This document shows, piece by piece, positions 7,300 to 14,854 of a DNA stretch of 27,068 bases; the stretch's first letter is position 1, and every line of letters starts with the position of its first letter. A program made the translations under genes and the position numbers. The notes under the pieces were generated by a model, which was not told the DNA's origin, did no database searches, and saw only the letters and a program-made list of their open reading frames with translations. The stretch comes from CAG-791 sp963658405 (GTDB taxonomy: Bacteria > Bacillota > Clostridia > Lachnospirales > Lachnospiraceae), in the NCBI GenBank assembly GCA_963658405.1, contig CAVKQI010000019.1, positions 1-27,068 of the forward strand. Reading direction: 5' to 3'.

Positions 7300-9363
7300 C
7301 TAACTGTTCTTGGGTTTCATGGTCGTCTTGCCGATGATCTTGTCAAAGATCAGCAGCATAGCCGGCAATACGAAGATCACCATCACCATACTGATCAGGG
7401 CGCCTCTGGCCATCAGGATGCACAGGGAGCTGATCATATCAATATTCGAATACATACCTACACCGAAGGTCGCTGCAAAGAAAGACAATGCGCTGACCAT
7501 AATGGACTTGGCACTGGTCTGGCAGGCGATCTCCACGGCTGTCCGCTTGTCCTGTCCCGCCGTGCGCTCTCTGCGGTAACGGGTGGTCATCAGGATCGCA
7601 TAGTCTACGGTGGATCCCAACTGGATCGTGCCGATGACGATGGAAGCGATGAAGGGAATGGTGGTTCCGGTGTAGTGCGGAATGCCCATGTTGATGAAGA
7701 TGGCCACCTCGATGACAGATACCAGGATCACCGGCAGGGAGATGGACCGGAATACAAACAGGATGATGACGAAGATGATGATGATGGACACCGCACTGAC
7801 AGTATTAAAATCAGTGTTGGTGATCTCGATCAGATCCTTGGTACAGGGTGCCTCACCGATCAGCATGGAGTTGCTGTCATAGCCCTTGGCGATATTGGTC
7901 AGCTCCGTACACTGGGCATTGACCTCGTCGCTGGCGGTGGCATATTCCGAACCGATCAGCAGGATCTGCCAGTTGTCGTTCATCAGGGAGCTGCTCAGCT
8001 CATCCGGGATCAATGCATCCGGGATAGAACCGCTCTTTATGGTATTAAAGCCCAGTACCCACTTGACGCCGTCTACCTTCTGCATTTCCTTTGCCATGCT
8101 CTGGACTTCCTTTTCCGGAACATCGGCATCCAGCATCAGCATGTGGGTGGCGCCCATGTGGAATTTTTCATCCAGCTCGTCATTGGCCTGAATGCTGGCC
8201 AGTGTCTTGGGCAGTGTCTTATCCAGGTTGTAATAAACGTCGGTGTGGGTGTAGCCGTACAAAGCCGGGAACAGGATCACCACAAACAGGATCACGAATA
8301 ATTTATAATGCTTGACGGCGATCTTTCCCACGCCGCCGATATCAGGCATCAGGGGCTTGTGCTTGGTCTTTGTCAGTGCCTTGTCAAATACAAGGATCAT
8401 GGACGGCAGCACGGTGATGCAGGCGATGACGCCGAAGACCACGCCCTTTGCCATGACGATGCCCAGGTCAAGACCCAGTGTAAAGCTCATGAAGCAAAGT
8501 GCCACGAAGCCGGCCACGGTGGTGATGGAGCTGCCTACCACAGAGGAGATCGTGGAGACAATGGCGTTCTGCATTGCCAGCTTCTTATCGGTGGTATGCT
8601 CCTGCTCCTCCTCATAGCTGTGCCAGAGGAAAATGGAGTAGTCCATCGTGACGCCCAGCTGCAGGACTGCTGCCAGCGCCTTGGTGATGTAGGAGATGGA
8701 TCCCAGCATCATGTTCGTTCCCAGGTTATAGACAATGGCCATACCGATGCTGGCCAGGAACAGGAACGGGATCAGGAAGGAATCCATGGTCAGGGAAAGT
8801 ACGATGCAGGAGAGCACCACGGCGATGGCCACGTAGATGGGTGCCTCGGAATTGGACAGGTCTCTGGTATCCACCAGCACGGCGGTCATGCCTGCCAGGA
8901 AGCAGTCCTTATCGGCGATCTTACGGATCTCCTGTACGGCTTCCATGGTACCGTCAGCGGAAGTGGTTTCATCAAAGAGGATGAACATCATGGTAGCGTC
9001 GCCGTTATTGAAAGTGTCATAGATCTCATCCGGCAGCATTTCCATAGGAACGGAGAGGTCCATCACGGAGTCATACCAGATGACGTCCTTGACGTGATCT
9101 ACCTGTTCGATCTTGGCTTTTAATGCCGAGACATCCTTTGGCTCCATGCCCTCCACCACAAACATGGAAAAGGCGCCTGTCCCGAATTCGTCCTTCAGGA
9201 TGTCCTGTCCCTTCATGGTGTCAATTTCCTCAGGCAGGTAGCTGAGCATGTCGTAATTGACCTTTGTGTTGATGTAGCCGATCCCCGAGGGAATCAGGAG
9301 CAGAATAGCCAGAATCAGAATCGGAATCCTGAGTTTGACTATCGCCTTGGCAAACCTTTGCAT
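7300..9363 (-). CDS. MMPL/RND-superfamily membrane transporter
   Basis: A 687-residue membrane protein with the MMPL layout: an N-terminal span (LRIPILILAILLLIPSGIGY), a large extracytoplasmic loop (about 30-180), a block of membrane helices, then the same plan repeated in the C-terminal half. The paired proton-relay-type motifs Asp-Tyr in each half are visible (LGVTMDYSIFLWHSYEEEQE and LGSTVDYAILMTTRYRRE). Members export lipids or hydrophobic compounds using the proton gradient. The start at 9363 follows an AAAGGAGG ribosome binding site; the longer in-frame reading from 9399 would translate the hairpin and the Shine-Dalgarno itself. The heptad lipoprotein is the next gene, and a TetR gene is divergent, so substrate-induced control is likely. 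The substrate is unknown. Confidence 0.93.
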   Translation of the reverse strand: MQRFAKAIVKLRIPILILAILLLIPSGIGYINTKVNYDMLSYLPEEIDTMKGQDILKDEFGTGAFSMFVVEGMEPKDVSALKAKIEQVDHVKDVIWYDSVMDLSVPMEMLPDEIYDTFNNGDATMMFILFDETTSADGTMEAVQEIRKIADKDCFLAGMTAVLVDTRDLSNSEAPIYVAIAVVLSCIVLSLTMDSFLIPFLFLASIGMAIVYNLGTNMMLGSISYITKALAAVLQLGVTMDYSIFLWHSYEEEQEHTTDKKLAMQNAIVSTISSVVGSSITTVAGFVALCFMSFTLGLDLGIVMAKGVVFGVIACITVLPSMILVFDKALTKTKHKPLMPDIGGVGKIAVKHYKLFVILFVVILFPALYGYTHTDVYYNLDKTLPKTLASIQANDELDEKFHMGATHMLMLDADVPEKEVQSMAKEMQKVDGVKWVLGFNTIKSGSIPDALIPDELSSSLMNDNWQILLIGSEYATASDEVNAQCTELTNIAKGYDSNSMLIGEAPCTKDLIEITNTDFNTVSAVSIIIIFVIILFVFRSISLPVILVSVIEVAIFINMGIPHYTGTTIPFIASIVIGTIQLGSTVDYAILMTTRYRRERTAGQDKRTAVEIACQTSAKSIMVSALSFFAATFGVGMYSNIDMISSLCILMARGALISMVMVIFVLPAMLLIFDKIIGKTTMKPKNS

Positions 9364-9375
9364 TCTTACCTCCTT

Positions 9376-9395
9376 TGCCGCACTCTGCTGCGGCA
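9376..9395 (-). promoter_or_regulatory. GCCGC hairpin abutting the Shine-Dalgarno of the MMPL gene
   Basis: Stem TGCCGCA (9376-9382) / TGCGGCA (9389-9395) with a 6-base loop. The RNA continues directly with AAGGAGGTAAGA and the ATG at 9363, so the stem touches the ribosome binding site. Confidence 0.7.
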
Positions 9396-9472
9396 CCACA
9401 CATTGCTGTATCCGCTGCCGTCTGCGTTCACATTCTTATCACTTGCATTCCCGGCAGGTATGGTTTATATTT

Positions 9473-9487
9473 ATGACCAACGGTCAT
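9473..9487. promoter_or_regulatory. Probable TetR operator 1
   Basis: The perfect palindrome ATGACCAACGGTCAT lies about 13-27 bases downstream of the predicted MMPL transcription start. It shares the TGACC-N3-GGTCA core with the site at 9521-9533. Confidence 0.65.
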
Positions 9488-9505
9488 TTATATTTCCCGC
9501 TGAAA

Positions 9506-9534
9506 GTTATAGCACAGAAATGACTGATGGTCAA
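9506..9534 (-). promoter_or_regulatory. Promoter of the MMPL operon
   Basis: On the minus strand TTGACC (9529-9534) and TATAAC (9506-9511) are separated by exactly 17 bases. The predicted start is near 9499, giving a leader of about 135 bases that contains operator 1 and the GCCGC hairpin. Confidence 0.7.
9521..9533. promoter_or_regulatory. Probable TetR operator 2
   Basis: TGACTGATGGTCA, a near-palindrome of the same form as operator 1, overlaps the -35 box of the MMPL promoter. Binding here would block RNA polymerase. Confidence 0.6.
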
Positions 9535-9611
9535 TAATTCCTCTTGTTGATTTTTTATAAATCAGGGGGACAGTTTTTGTAAAATGTGCAAAAAAACAGA
9601 AAGAAGCAACT

Positions 9612-10292
9612 ATGACATCTTCTCAAAACAATCATTCGTCTGCTGCCAAGCCCCTCGGCAAGGCAGAATTAAATAAGAGACAAAAAAAGGAGGCCCTTCT
9701 GCGCACTGCCTTTGAGCTTTTTACAAAGAAAGGCATCACAGAGACCTCTATTTCCGATATCGTAAAGGAAGCCGGCGTAGCCAAGGGCACCTTTTATCTT
9801 TATTTTAAGGACAAGATCGATCTGCGCAATCTCCTGATCTCCGACCGGGCGGGGCAGCTCTTTACCCATGCCTACGACAGCGCGAAGGACAAGGTGGCCG
9901 ACGACGGTCCCCTGGTGGACAAGATCATCTATCTGTCCGACGACATCATCGATCAGCTCAATGCAGATAAATCCCTTCTGAATTTTATTTCCAAGAATCT
10001 GAGCTGGGGCATCTTTAAAAACGAGCTGATCCATTCCTCCGACAACGGCGTGGACTTTGCCTCCATCTTTGAGGAAAATTTCCGGATCTCTCCTATTAAA
10101 TACCGGCATCCTGAGGTGATGGTCTTTATGCTCATCGAGCTGGTCAGCTCTACCTGCTACAGTTCCATTCTCTACAATGAGCCTCTGCCCATTGAGGAGC
10201 TCAAGCCCTACCTGTTCCAGGCCATCCGGGATATCATGCACAGTCAGGAGCTCTCCCCGGAGGAAGCGGCAGCATTATTACCGCATTCATAA
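9612..10292 (+). CDS. TetR/AcrR-family transcriptional regulator of the MMPL operon
   Basis: A 226-residue regulator. After a polar N-terminal tail of about 20 residues comes the TetR DNA-binding domain (about 25-75), with ALLRTAFELFTKKGITETSI as helix 1 and start of helix 2 and a recognition region around VAKGTFYLYFKDKIDL. The rest is an all-helical ligand-binding and dimerisation region that is not assignable to a ligand. It is divergent from the MMPL/lipoprotein operon, and two TGACC-type palindromes sit in the 248-base intergenic region at the MMPL promoter, so it most likely represses that operon. No good plus-strand promoter is visible and the ribosome binding site (GAAAGAAG) is weak. 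Confidence 0.9.
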   Translation: MTSSQNNHSSAAKPLGKAELNKRQKKEALLRTAFELFTKKGITETSISDIVKEAGVAKGTFYLYFKDKIDLRNLLISDRAGQLFTHAYDSAKDKVADDGPLVDKIIYLSDDIIDQLNADKSLLNFISKNLSWGIFKNELIHSSDNGVDFASIFEENFRISPIKYRHPEVMVFMLIELVSSTCYSSILYNEPLPIEELKPYLFQAIRDIMHSQELSPEEAAALLPHS

Positions 10293-10302
10293 ACAGTCAA
10301 AA

Positions 10303-10345
10303 ACGGCGAAGCTACCGGATTTTCCGGGGCTCCGCCGTCTTTTTT
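10303..10345 (+). terminator. Terminator of the TetR gene
   Basis: An imperfect GC-rich stem begins ACGGCGAAGC and ends GCTCCGCCGT (10303-10338) and is followed by CTTTTTT. It lies between the convergent tetR and TVP38-family genes. Confidence 0.85.
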
Positions 10346-10349
10346 CTAT

Positions 10350-11081
10350 TTATTTATTTTTTCTAGCCTTTGCCTTTTCCACCAGACTAAGGATCCAGCG
10401 TCTCTTCCACACGATCAGGCCGATCAGGCACAGCTGGAAGATGATCAGGGCCACGCAGATCAGGAACTCTCCCTGGAGGAGATATCTTCCCACGATGCAG
10501 ATGCACAGGATGGGCATCCAGCAGCCGATGGCCACTGCTCTGGCGAATTCCTTCCCCGTCACGGCAGATCTGGCTGCGATATAGGGGATGATGCCGTTGG
10601 GAATGCCGGGCATCAGGCAGGAGACTGCCACCACAAAACCTGGATTAGCAGAATTCATCAGCTCCATGAGCTTGACCGTCATGGGATTCATGGAATGGTT
10701 CTCGAGCTTATGATTGCGCACTTTTCTGGCGAAATAAAAGACGCCTACATTGGCGATCCAATACCCCGTAAAGCACATGATGAAGCCCTTCCACCAGCCG
10801 TAGATGGCACCGGCGGCGATCTGGATCGCTGCGCCGGGAATGATCACGCTGATCACCTGGAGGATCGCCAGCATAAAGGTGCACAGCATGCCTCTCCACT
10901 GTCCGGCCTGCTCGAGGTAGGCGGCGATCTCCTTCTGGTCGCCGTGGCGCAGCAGCGGCAGAAGACCCGGCAGCATGGTGCCGAAGGCCCGCCAGACCAG
11001 ATAGACCGTCACGAGTGCTACCGCGATCTTTAATAGTATTTTTCCAATTTTATAGACTGTACTGTTTTCCTTTATCTTCAT
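10350..11081 (-). CDS. TVP38/TMEM64-family (VTT/DedA-like) membrane protein
   Basis: A 243-residue protein with an N-terminal membrane span and further helices, in the arrangement of the VTT domain. Visible family features are the re-entrant region IPGAAIQIAAGAIYGWWKGF and the later PGIPNGIIPYIAARS, with the Pro-Gly and Gly-rich turns typical of TVP38/DedA proteins. Members are linked to lipid scrambling or flipping and to membrane homeostasis; the precise substrate is not known here. The protein ends in a basic cytoplasmic tail KRRWILSLVEKAKARKNK. It appears to be transcribed alone, as the upstream gene ends at a terminator (11204-11244). The ribosome binding site is weak (ACGGG), and a small palindrome ATAACCCGTTAT (11085-11096) lies just before the start. 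Confidence 0.85.
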   Translation of the reverse strand: MKIKENSTVYKIGKILLKIAVALVTVYLVWRAFGTMLPGLLPLLRHGDQKEIAAYLEQAGQWRGMLCTFMLAILQVISVIIPGAAIQIAAGAIYGWWKGFIMCFTGYWIANVGVFYFARKVRNHKLENHSMNPMTVKLMELMNSANPGFVVAVSCLMPGIPNGIIPYIAARSAVTGKEFARAVAIGCWMPILCICIVGRYLLQGEFLICVALIIFQLCLIGLIVWKRRWILSLVEKAKARKNK

Positions 11082-11113
11082 GCAATAACCCGTTATCCAA
11101 TATCATTTTATGT

Positions 11114-11190
11114 AAATTTGTAAAAATAAGCTCGTTAATGCAAGCATTACTCGCTCATTTTTTTAAATTTGCCTGGCTCTGAACAGTTAC
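11114..11190. repeat. Intergenic repeat element, copy 2 (right half only)
   Basis: This closely matches 258-335: an AAATTTG start, the shared CTCGTTAATGCAAGCATTAC core, and the end GGCTCTGAACAGTTAC. The left GTAACT-type arm of copy 1 is missing, so this is a partial copy or the element's true minimal unit. It lies between the prdE-prdD fusion terminator and the TVP38-family gene. Confidence 0.75.
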
Positions 11191-11203
11191 AACAGTATAA
11201 CAC

Positions 11204-11244
11204 AAAAAAGACTTATACAGAATTCCCAATTTTCTGCATAAGTC
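11204..11244 (-). terminator. Terminator of the ABC/kinase/prdE-prdD operon
   Basis: In the minus-strand RNA the arms GACTTATGCAGAA and TTCTGTATAAGTC pair almost fully and are followed by TTTTTTG. It lies 31 bases beyond the stop codon at 11275. Confidence 0.88.
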
Positions 11245-11274
11245 CCAACAGGCTTCTCTCTTTCCTCTTTTTTT

Positions 11275-12543
11275 TCACAGCAGAGAGTGAATGGCGCCGT
11301 CTCTGCAGGCATTGGCCGTCAGATAAACCGGCTCGTTTCCTCTCTCCCGCATCTGAAAACCGCCCTGTATGCCGCAGGGTTCCTTCGGAAAGAGCACCGT
11401 ATCATACATAGCCCCCAGACCGGAGACGATCTTGACAAGTCCGATCCTCGGCCTTTCTGCTCCCGCACGTTCAGCCTCGTCAAAGACCTCTTCCCTGACA
11501 ATCCTAAGGTGCGCTCTGTCCCGCCGGATCGCCTCTCTGATTTCCTGTGCCAGCGTATCCAGCAGAAAATGGGCATCCGCGATTCCCTGCGCTGTCCTGC
11601 CCTCACCCTGCGCGAAGGTGATGTCCATGTGCAGCAGCCAGTCTCCGTCAGCCGGTGTTCCTGCCGCGCCGAATTTCACCTGTTTTTGCAGTATTCCCTC
11701 GGAAGAGCCGATATTGGCCGGCTGATAGCCGGTGCACTCTGCTCCCGTGAGCATCAGGGTGAGGCCGGAGAGCACGTCGGTGCTGCCTTCTCCCAGTCGT
11801 CCCCGCTCCTTGCAGGCCACGGGCAAAAAATCCAGATTGCTGTTTACCCGGAGCTCTCTCTCTCCGGGTCTTAGGATCTCCACGGCTGCCTTTTTGATCC
11901 GCGGTGTGGGATCCGCCATACTTTTCCACTTTTCGTGAATGGTCAGGACAGTGTTATCCCCATTTCCCGCAGGAAAAATTGCAGTCTCCTGTGCAAAGGT
12001 GATTTTTCCCACGGAAAAAAACGTTCTCTTCAGCTGCCGTTTACCTTCCTTTTCCGGTTCAGATTTTTTTTCCAAATGCGGTATTCCCCGGCACTGGTAT
12101 TTCAGGATTCCCAGCGCTTTCCAGGCATCCATGGCATCCAGATTATTCTGTCCCACCACACAGGATTCATAACCGGAGACTGATTTGTTAAAGTCGATGA
12201 TCACGTCCCCGTAAACATTGGGACAAACCGGTCTGCCCTGCAGTCCGATATAGCTCAGTCCCACGCAGCGAATGTTCTGCTCTCTCAGGTTTTCCATCAC
12301 TGCCATGAAATCCACATGATGATTTCCCCAGCCGTCAATGGCTACCAGAGCGCCGTCCCAGCCGCGTGCCTTCGCCATCTGCGCCGTATGAAGGGCGGTC
12401 CGCAGTTTATCATCGCAGTTTTCCGATACGCCATCCACAAGTATCCCGTCAAAGTCTATTTCCGGATCCGCCGAGAGCACTTCCGTGGCCGGACAGTAGA
12501 AATGGTGCTTCGTGGTCATCTTTATGCTCGGACCAAGTCCCAT
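11275..12543 (-). CDS. PrdE-PrdD fusion, a permuted PrdA-like protein without the processing cysteine
   Basis: A 422-residue protein. Residues 1-148 match the C-terminal (beta) part of the PrdA encoded in this window: DGALVAIDGWGNHHVDF against DGCIITTEGFGNNHIDF, then GLSYIGLQG against GVSFCAYQG. After a charged linker (150-178), residues 179-422 match the alpha part of PrdA: PVACKERGRLGEG / PIATKVEGEIGSG, IGSSEGIL / FGSSEGYL, GLGAMYDTVLFPKEPCGIQGG / GQGAMHDNVICPTEPCGILGG (each compared segment by segment). It ends RDGAIHSLL where PrdA reads RDGSIHALTC, so it stops just before the pyruvoyl-forming Cys. PrdE and PrdD of known clusters are separate PrdA-like proteins; here they appear joined. 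The start at 12543 lies 6 bases after the kinase stop, with GGAGAA overlapping the end of the kinase gene. Probable role: assembly or a regulatory paralogue of proline reductase. Confidence 0.82.
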   Translation of the reverse strand: MGLGPSIKMTTKHHFYCPATEVLSADPEIDFDGILVDGVSENCDDKLRTALHTAQMAKARGWDGALVAIDGWGNHHVDFMAVMENLREQNIRCVGLSYIGLQGRPVCPNVYGDVIIDFNKSVSGYESCVVGQNNLDAMDAWKALGILKYQCRGIPHLEKKSEPEKEGKRQLKRTFFSVGKITFAQETAIFPAGNGDNTVLTIHEKWKSMADPTPRIKKAAVEILRPGERELRVNSNLDFLPVACKERGRLGEGSTDVLSGLTLMLTGAECTGYQPANIGSSEGILQKQVKFGAAGTPADGDWLLHMDITFAQGEGRTAQGIADAHFLLDTLAQEIREAIRRDRAHLRIVREEVFDEAERAGAERPRIGLVKIVSGLGAMYDTVLFPKEPCGIQGGFQMRERGNEPVYLTANACRDGAIHSLL

Positions 12544-12549
12544 AGGCTT

Positions 12550-13143
12550 TTATTCTCCGAACTGCTGGCGCACGATGGCTGCCAGTGCCTGGGCGGTGCC
12601 TTCTACTTCCATCAGGGCACTGTTGATGATGATATGCTTGTGCTCCGGATCGGAAGGGGTAAACTTTGCGAAATGCTTATGGTAGGAGATCCGGGCCTTG
12701 TCTACCTCGGCGATCATGCGCTTGGCCTCTGTCTTGTCCATGCCCAGCGTGCCCACGCAATTGGCCAGTCTGTCCGCATAAGGCGCGTAAATATAGACAT
12801 GCACCGCATTAGGCTCATCCGCCAGGACATAATCAGAGCATCTTCCGACGATGATGCAGGACTCCTTGGCCGCCAACTCGGAAATGATCCGGGACTGGCA
12901 TTCGAAAATGGCATTCTGCTGCTCTGCCGACTCGGTGCCCAGCGGGAACATCATTTCAAAAAAGCTGGACTTCTTTTCTTCGCTCTTGCTGATGACAGAG
13001 ACCGGCAGATTCATTCTCTTTGCAGAGGCCTCCACGATATCTCTGTCATAGAAATTTACATTTAAAAGCTCGGAGAGTCTCTTGGCGATGGGACGTCCGA
13101 GACTGCCGAATTCTCTGGTGATCGTCACTACAAATTTCTTCAT
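12550..13143 (-). CDS. Cytidylate kinase-like family protein
   Basis: A 197-residue protein of the cytidylate kinase-like family. The start VVTITREFGSLGRPIAKRLS corresponds to the family's nucleotide-binding N-terminus, followed by the typical FYDRDIVEASAKR segment; the middle IIVGRCSDYVL and the C-terminal Lys/Arg-rich lid region also fit. Family members are found in many anaerobe operons, and true nucleotide kinase activity is mostly untested. A better candidate for cmk would carry a different genome context (rpsA, ispH), which is absent. The start at 13143 is preferred over the ATG one codon earlier because AGAGG is then 5 bases away. It is followed directly by the PrdE-PrdD fusion, so the two are probably translationally coupled. 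Confidence 0.82.
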   Translation of the reverse strand: MKKFVVTITREFGSLGRPIAKRLSELLNVNFYDRDIVEASAKRMNLPVSVISKSEEKKSSFFEMMFPLGTESAEQQNAIFECQSRIISELAAKESCIIVGRCSDYVLADEPNAVHVYIYAPYADRLANCVGTLGMDKTEAKRMIAEVDKARISYHKHFAKFTPSDPEHKHIIINSALMEVEGTAQALAAIVRQQFGE

Positions 13144-13276
13144 CATAACCTCTTTTCCGACCTGTGCCGTATCCGCAATCCGTATTCGCAGATTCTAAGC
13201 TGCTGTGTGCGTAGCAGATCTCCGGCAATTTCCTCTTCTGCCGCTGCCGCTTTACAGATGCAGTCTTCCGTCTTCT

Positions 13277-14020
13277 TTATGCTTCCAGGAATCTGGACAG
13301 GAATGCCTTCGTTCTCTCTTCCTTCGGATCATTGAAGATCTCCTTTGGATCTCCTTCCTCTACCACGTAGCCGTCTGCCATAAAGATGACGCGGTCTGCC
13401 ACGTCCCTCGCGAAGGCCATCTCGTGGGTGACGATGATCATGGTCATGCCGTCATTGGCCAGGTCCCGCATAACGTTCAGCACTTCGCCGACCAGCTCGG
13501 GATCGAGTGCGGAGGTAGGCTCATCAAAGAGCAGTGCCTTCGGCTCCATAGCCAGGGCCCGGGCGATGGCCACACGCTGCTGCTGGCCGCCGGAAAGCAT
13601 GTCCGGTCTTGCCTTTGCCTTGCTGGAAAGTCCCACCTTTTTCAGGAGCTCCATGGCTTTTTCTTCCGCTTCCTTCTTATTCATATGCTTGGTCAGCACC
13701 GGTGCCAGGGTCACATTGTCCAGCACGTTCTTCAGGGGAAAGAGGTTGAATCTCTGGAATACCATGCCCACGTCTTCCCGGAAAGCCCGGATATCCGCGT
13801 CCTCTTCGCAGAGGTTCTTTCCCTTATAGATCACCTCGCCGGAGGTAGGGGTCTCCAGCTGGTTGATGCAGCGAAGGAAGGTACTCTTGCCGGAGCCGGA
13901 GGGTCCGATGATGCACACCACTTCGCCTTCTTTTATTTTTACGTTGATATCTTTTAAAACGGCAAGATCTTCAAAGGATTTCACCAGATGATTGATCTCT
14001 AAAAATGCCTGCTCACTCAT
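13277..14020 (-). CDS. Polar amino acid ABC transporter, ATP-binding protein
   Basis: A 247-residue ATPase with all the motifs of the polar amino acid uptake class: Walker A GPSGSGKST (about 38-46), the Q-loop at FQRFNLFP, the signature LSGGQQQR, Walker B ALLFDEPTSALDPE and the switch His in VTHEMAFARD. It energises import with the permease encoded 10 bases upstream; AGGAGG lies in that gap. The length and sequence are ordinary for GlnQ-type proteins. Motifs do not define the substrate; the neighbouring proline reductase genes make proline, or a compound related to it, a reasonable guess. Confidence 0.96.
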   Translation of the reverse strand: MSEQAFLEINHLVKSFEDLAVLKDINVKIKEGEVVCIIGPSGSGKSTFLRCINQLETPTSGEVIYKGKNLCEEDADIRAFREDVGMVFQRFNLFPLKNVLDNVTLAPVLTKHMNKKEAEEKAMELLKKVGLSSKAKARPDMLSGGQQQRVAIARALAMEPKALLFDEPTSALDPELVGEVLNVMRDLANDGMTMIIVTHEMAFARDVADRVIFMADGYVVEEGDPKEIFNDPKEERTKAFLSRFLEA

Positions 14021-14030
14021 ATGTATCCTC

Positions 14031-14696
14031 CTATTTCTTGATCTTGTTCTCCACCAGTCTCTGCAGAACCATCAGGATGGACAGCAGGATCAGATAAAAT
14101 ACTGCGCAGGCAGTGTAGGCCGGCAGTGTGTTATAGGTTCTGGCCACGTAGTTCTGGGTCTGTCTGGTGATGTCGTTGACGGAGATCATGGAAAGAAGTG
14201 CCGTATCCTTCACGGAAATGATGAACTGATTGAAAAGGCCCGGCAGGATGGAGCGAAAAGCGGGGGGAATGACCAGATGCCAGAGGATCTGTCCCTTGGT
14301 AAGGCCCAGGGCGCAGCCTGCTTCCTTCTGTCCGATCTCCACGCTCTCCAGCGCACCTTTGACCAGTGTGGAAATAAAAGCGCCGGAGTTTAAGGTAATA
14401 ACGATGGTACCTGCCACCACGCTGTCGATGGTAAAGCGATTGCCTGTGACAGCCGTCACCAGGGCGGGCACTGCAAAGTATACATACAGAGCCTGCACCA
14501 CCAGGGGTGTGCCCCGGATGATCCAGATGTAGATACCGGCGATGGTCTTCGCCACTTTGTTTTTGCTCTGCAGAGCATATCCTGTTAAGGCGCCCAGAAC
14601 GAAACCTAAGAGAATGCCGATGATGGCGATCTTCATGGTGATTTCCAGGCCTCTTAACAGCATGGGTACGATTGCCGCTAAGAATTCAATACTCAT
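14031..14696 (-). CDS. Polar amino acid ABC transporter, permease
   Basis: A 221-residue membrane permease of the HisM/GlnP type. It has a leading periplasmic-side helix, about five membrane spans and the ATPase-contacting EAA loop, visible as ALESVEIGQKEAGCALGLTK. The preceding stretch YIWIIRGTPLVVQALYVYF carries the RGTPL motif found in this family. A single permease gene implies a homodimer. A 158-base structured spacer separates it from the binding protein gene upstream, while the ATPase follows closely. The start has GAGAGG at good spacing. Confidence 0.95.
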   Translation of the reverse strand: MSIEFLAAIVPMLLRGLEITMKIAIIGILLGFVLGALTGYALQSKNKVAKTIAGIYIWIIRGTPLVVQALYVYFAVPALVTAVTGNRFTIDSVVAGTIVITLNSGAFISTLVKGALESVEIGQKEAGCALGLTKGQILWHLVIPPAFRSILPGLFNQFIISVKDTALLSMISVNDITRQTQNYVARTYNTLPAYTACAVFYLILLSILMVLQRLVENKIKK

Positions 14697-14718
14697 AAAA
14701 AACCTCTCTGTATCTTAA

Positions 14719-14836
14719 CCTGCTGATGGCCTCCCGGTACTGCAGGGACCAGCATAGTTATGATCAGCAGGAACTGCCAAAAGACAATCCCTGCTGATTC
14801 TGTCTTCTCTGCGCCGCTGCCGCGTCTTGCACGGCA
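14719..14836 (-). promoter_or_regulatory. Structured spacer with competing stem-loops between binding protein and permease
   Basis: The minus-strand RNA contains, in order, a TGCCG/CGGCA stem (14818-14836), then ATCAGCAGG (14798-14790), CCTGCTGAT (14771-14763) and ATCAGCAGG again (14727-14719). The middle segment can pair with either neighbour, so two hairpins exclude each other. Such spacers commonly protect the binding protein message or reduce downstream transcription. Confidence 0.55.
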
Positions 14837-14854
14837 TCCGCACAGACTGTTTAC

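Noticed and set aside
12550..13143. Essential cytidylate kinase gene cmk
   Set aside because: The N-terminal motif and length fit the cytidylate kinase-like family rather than Cmk, and the usual cmk neighbours are absent.
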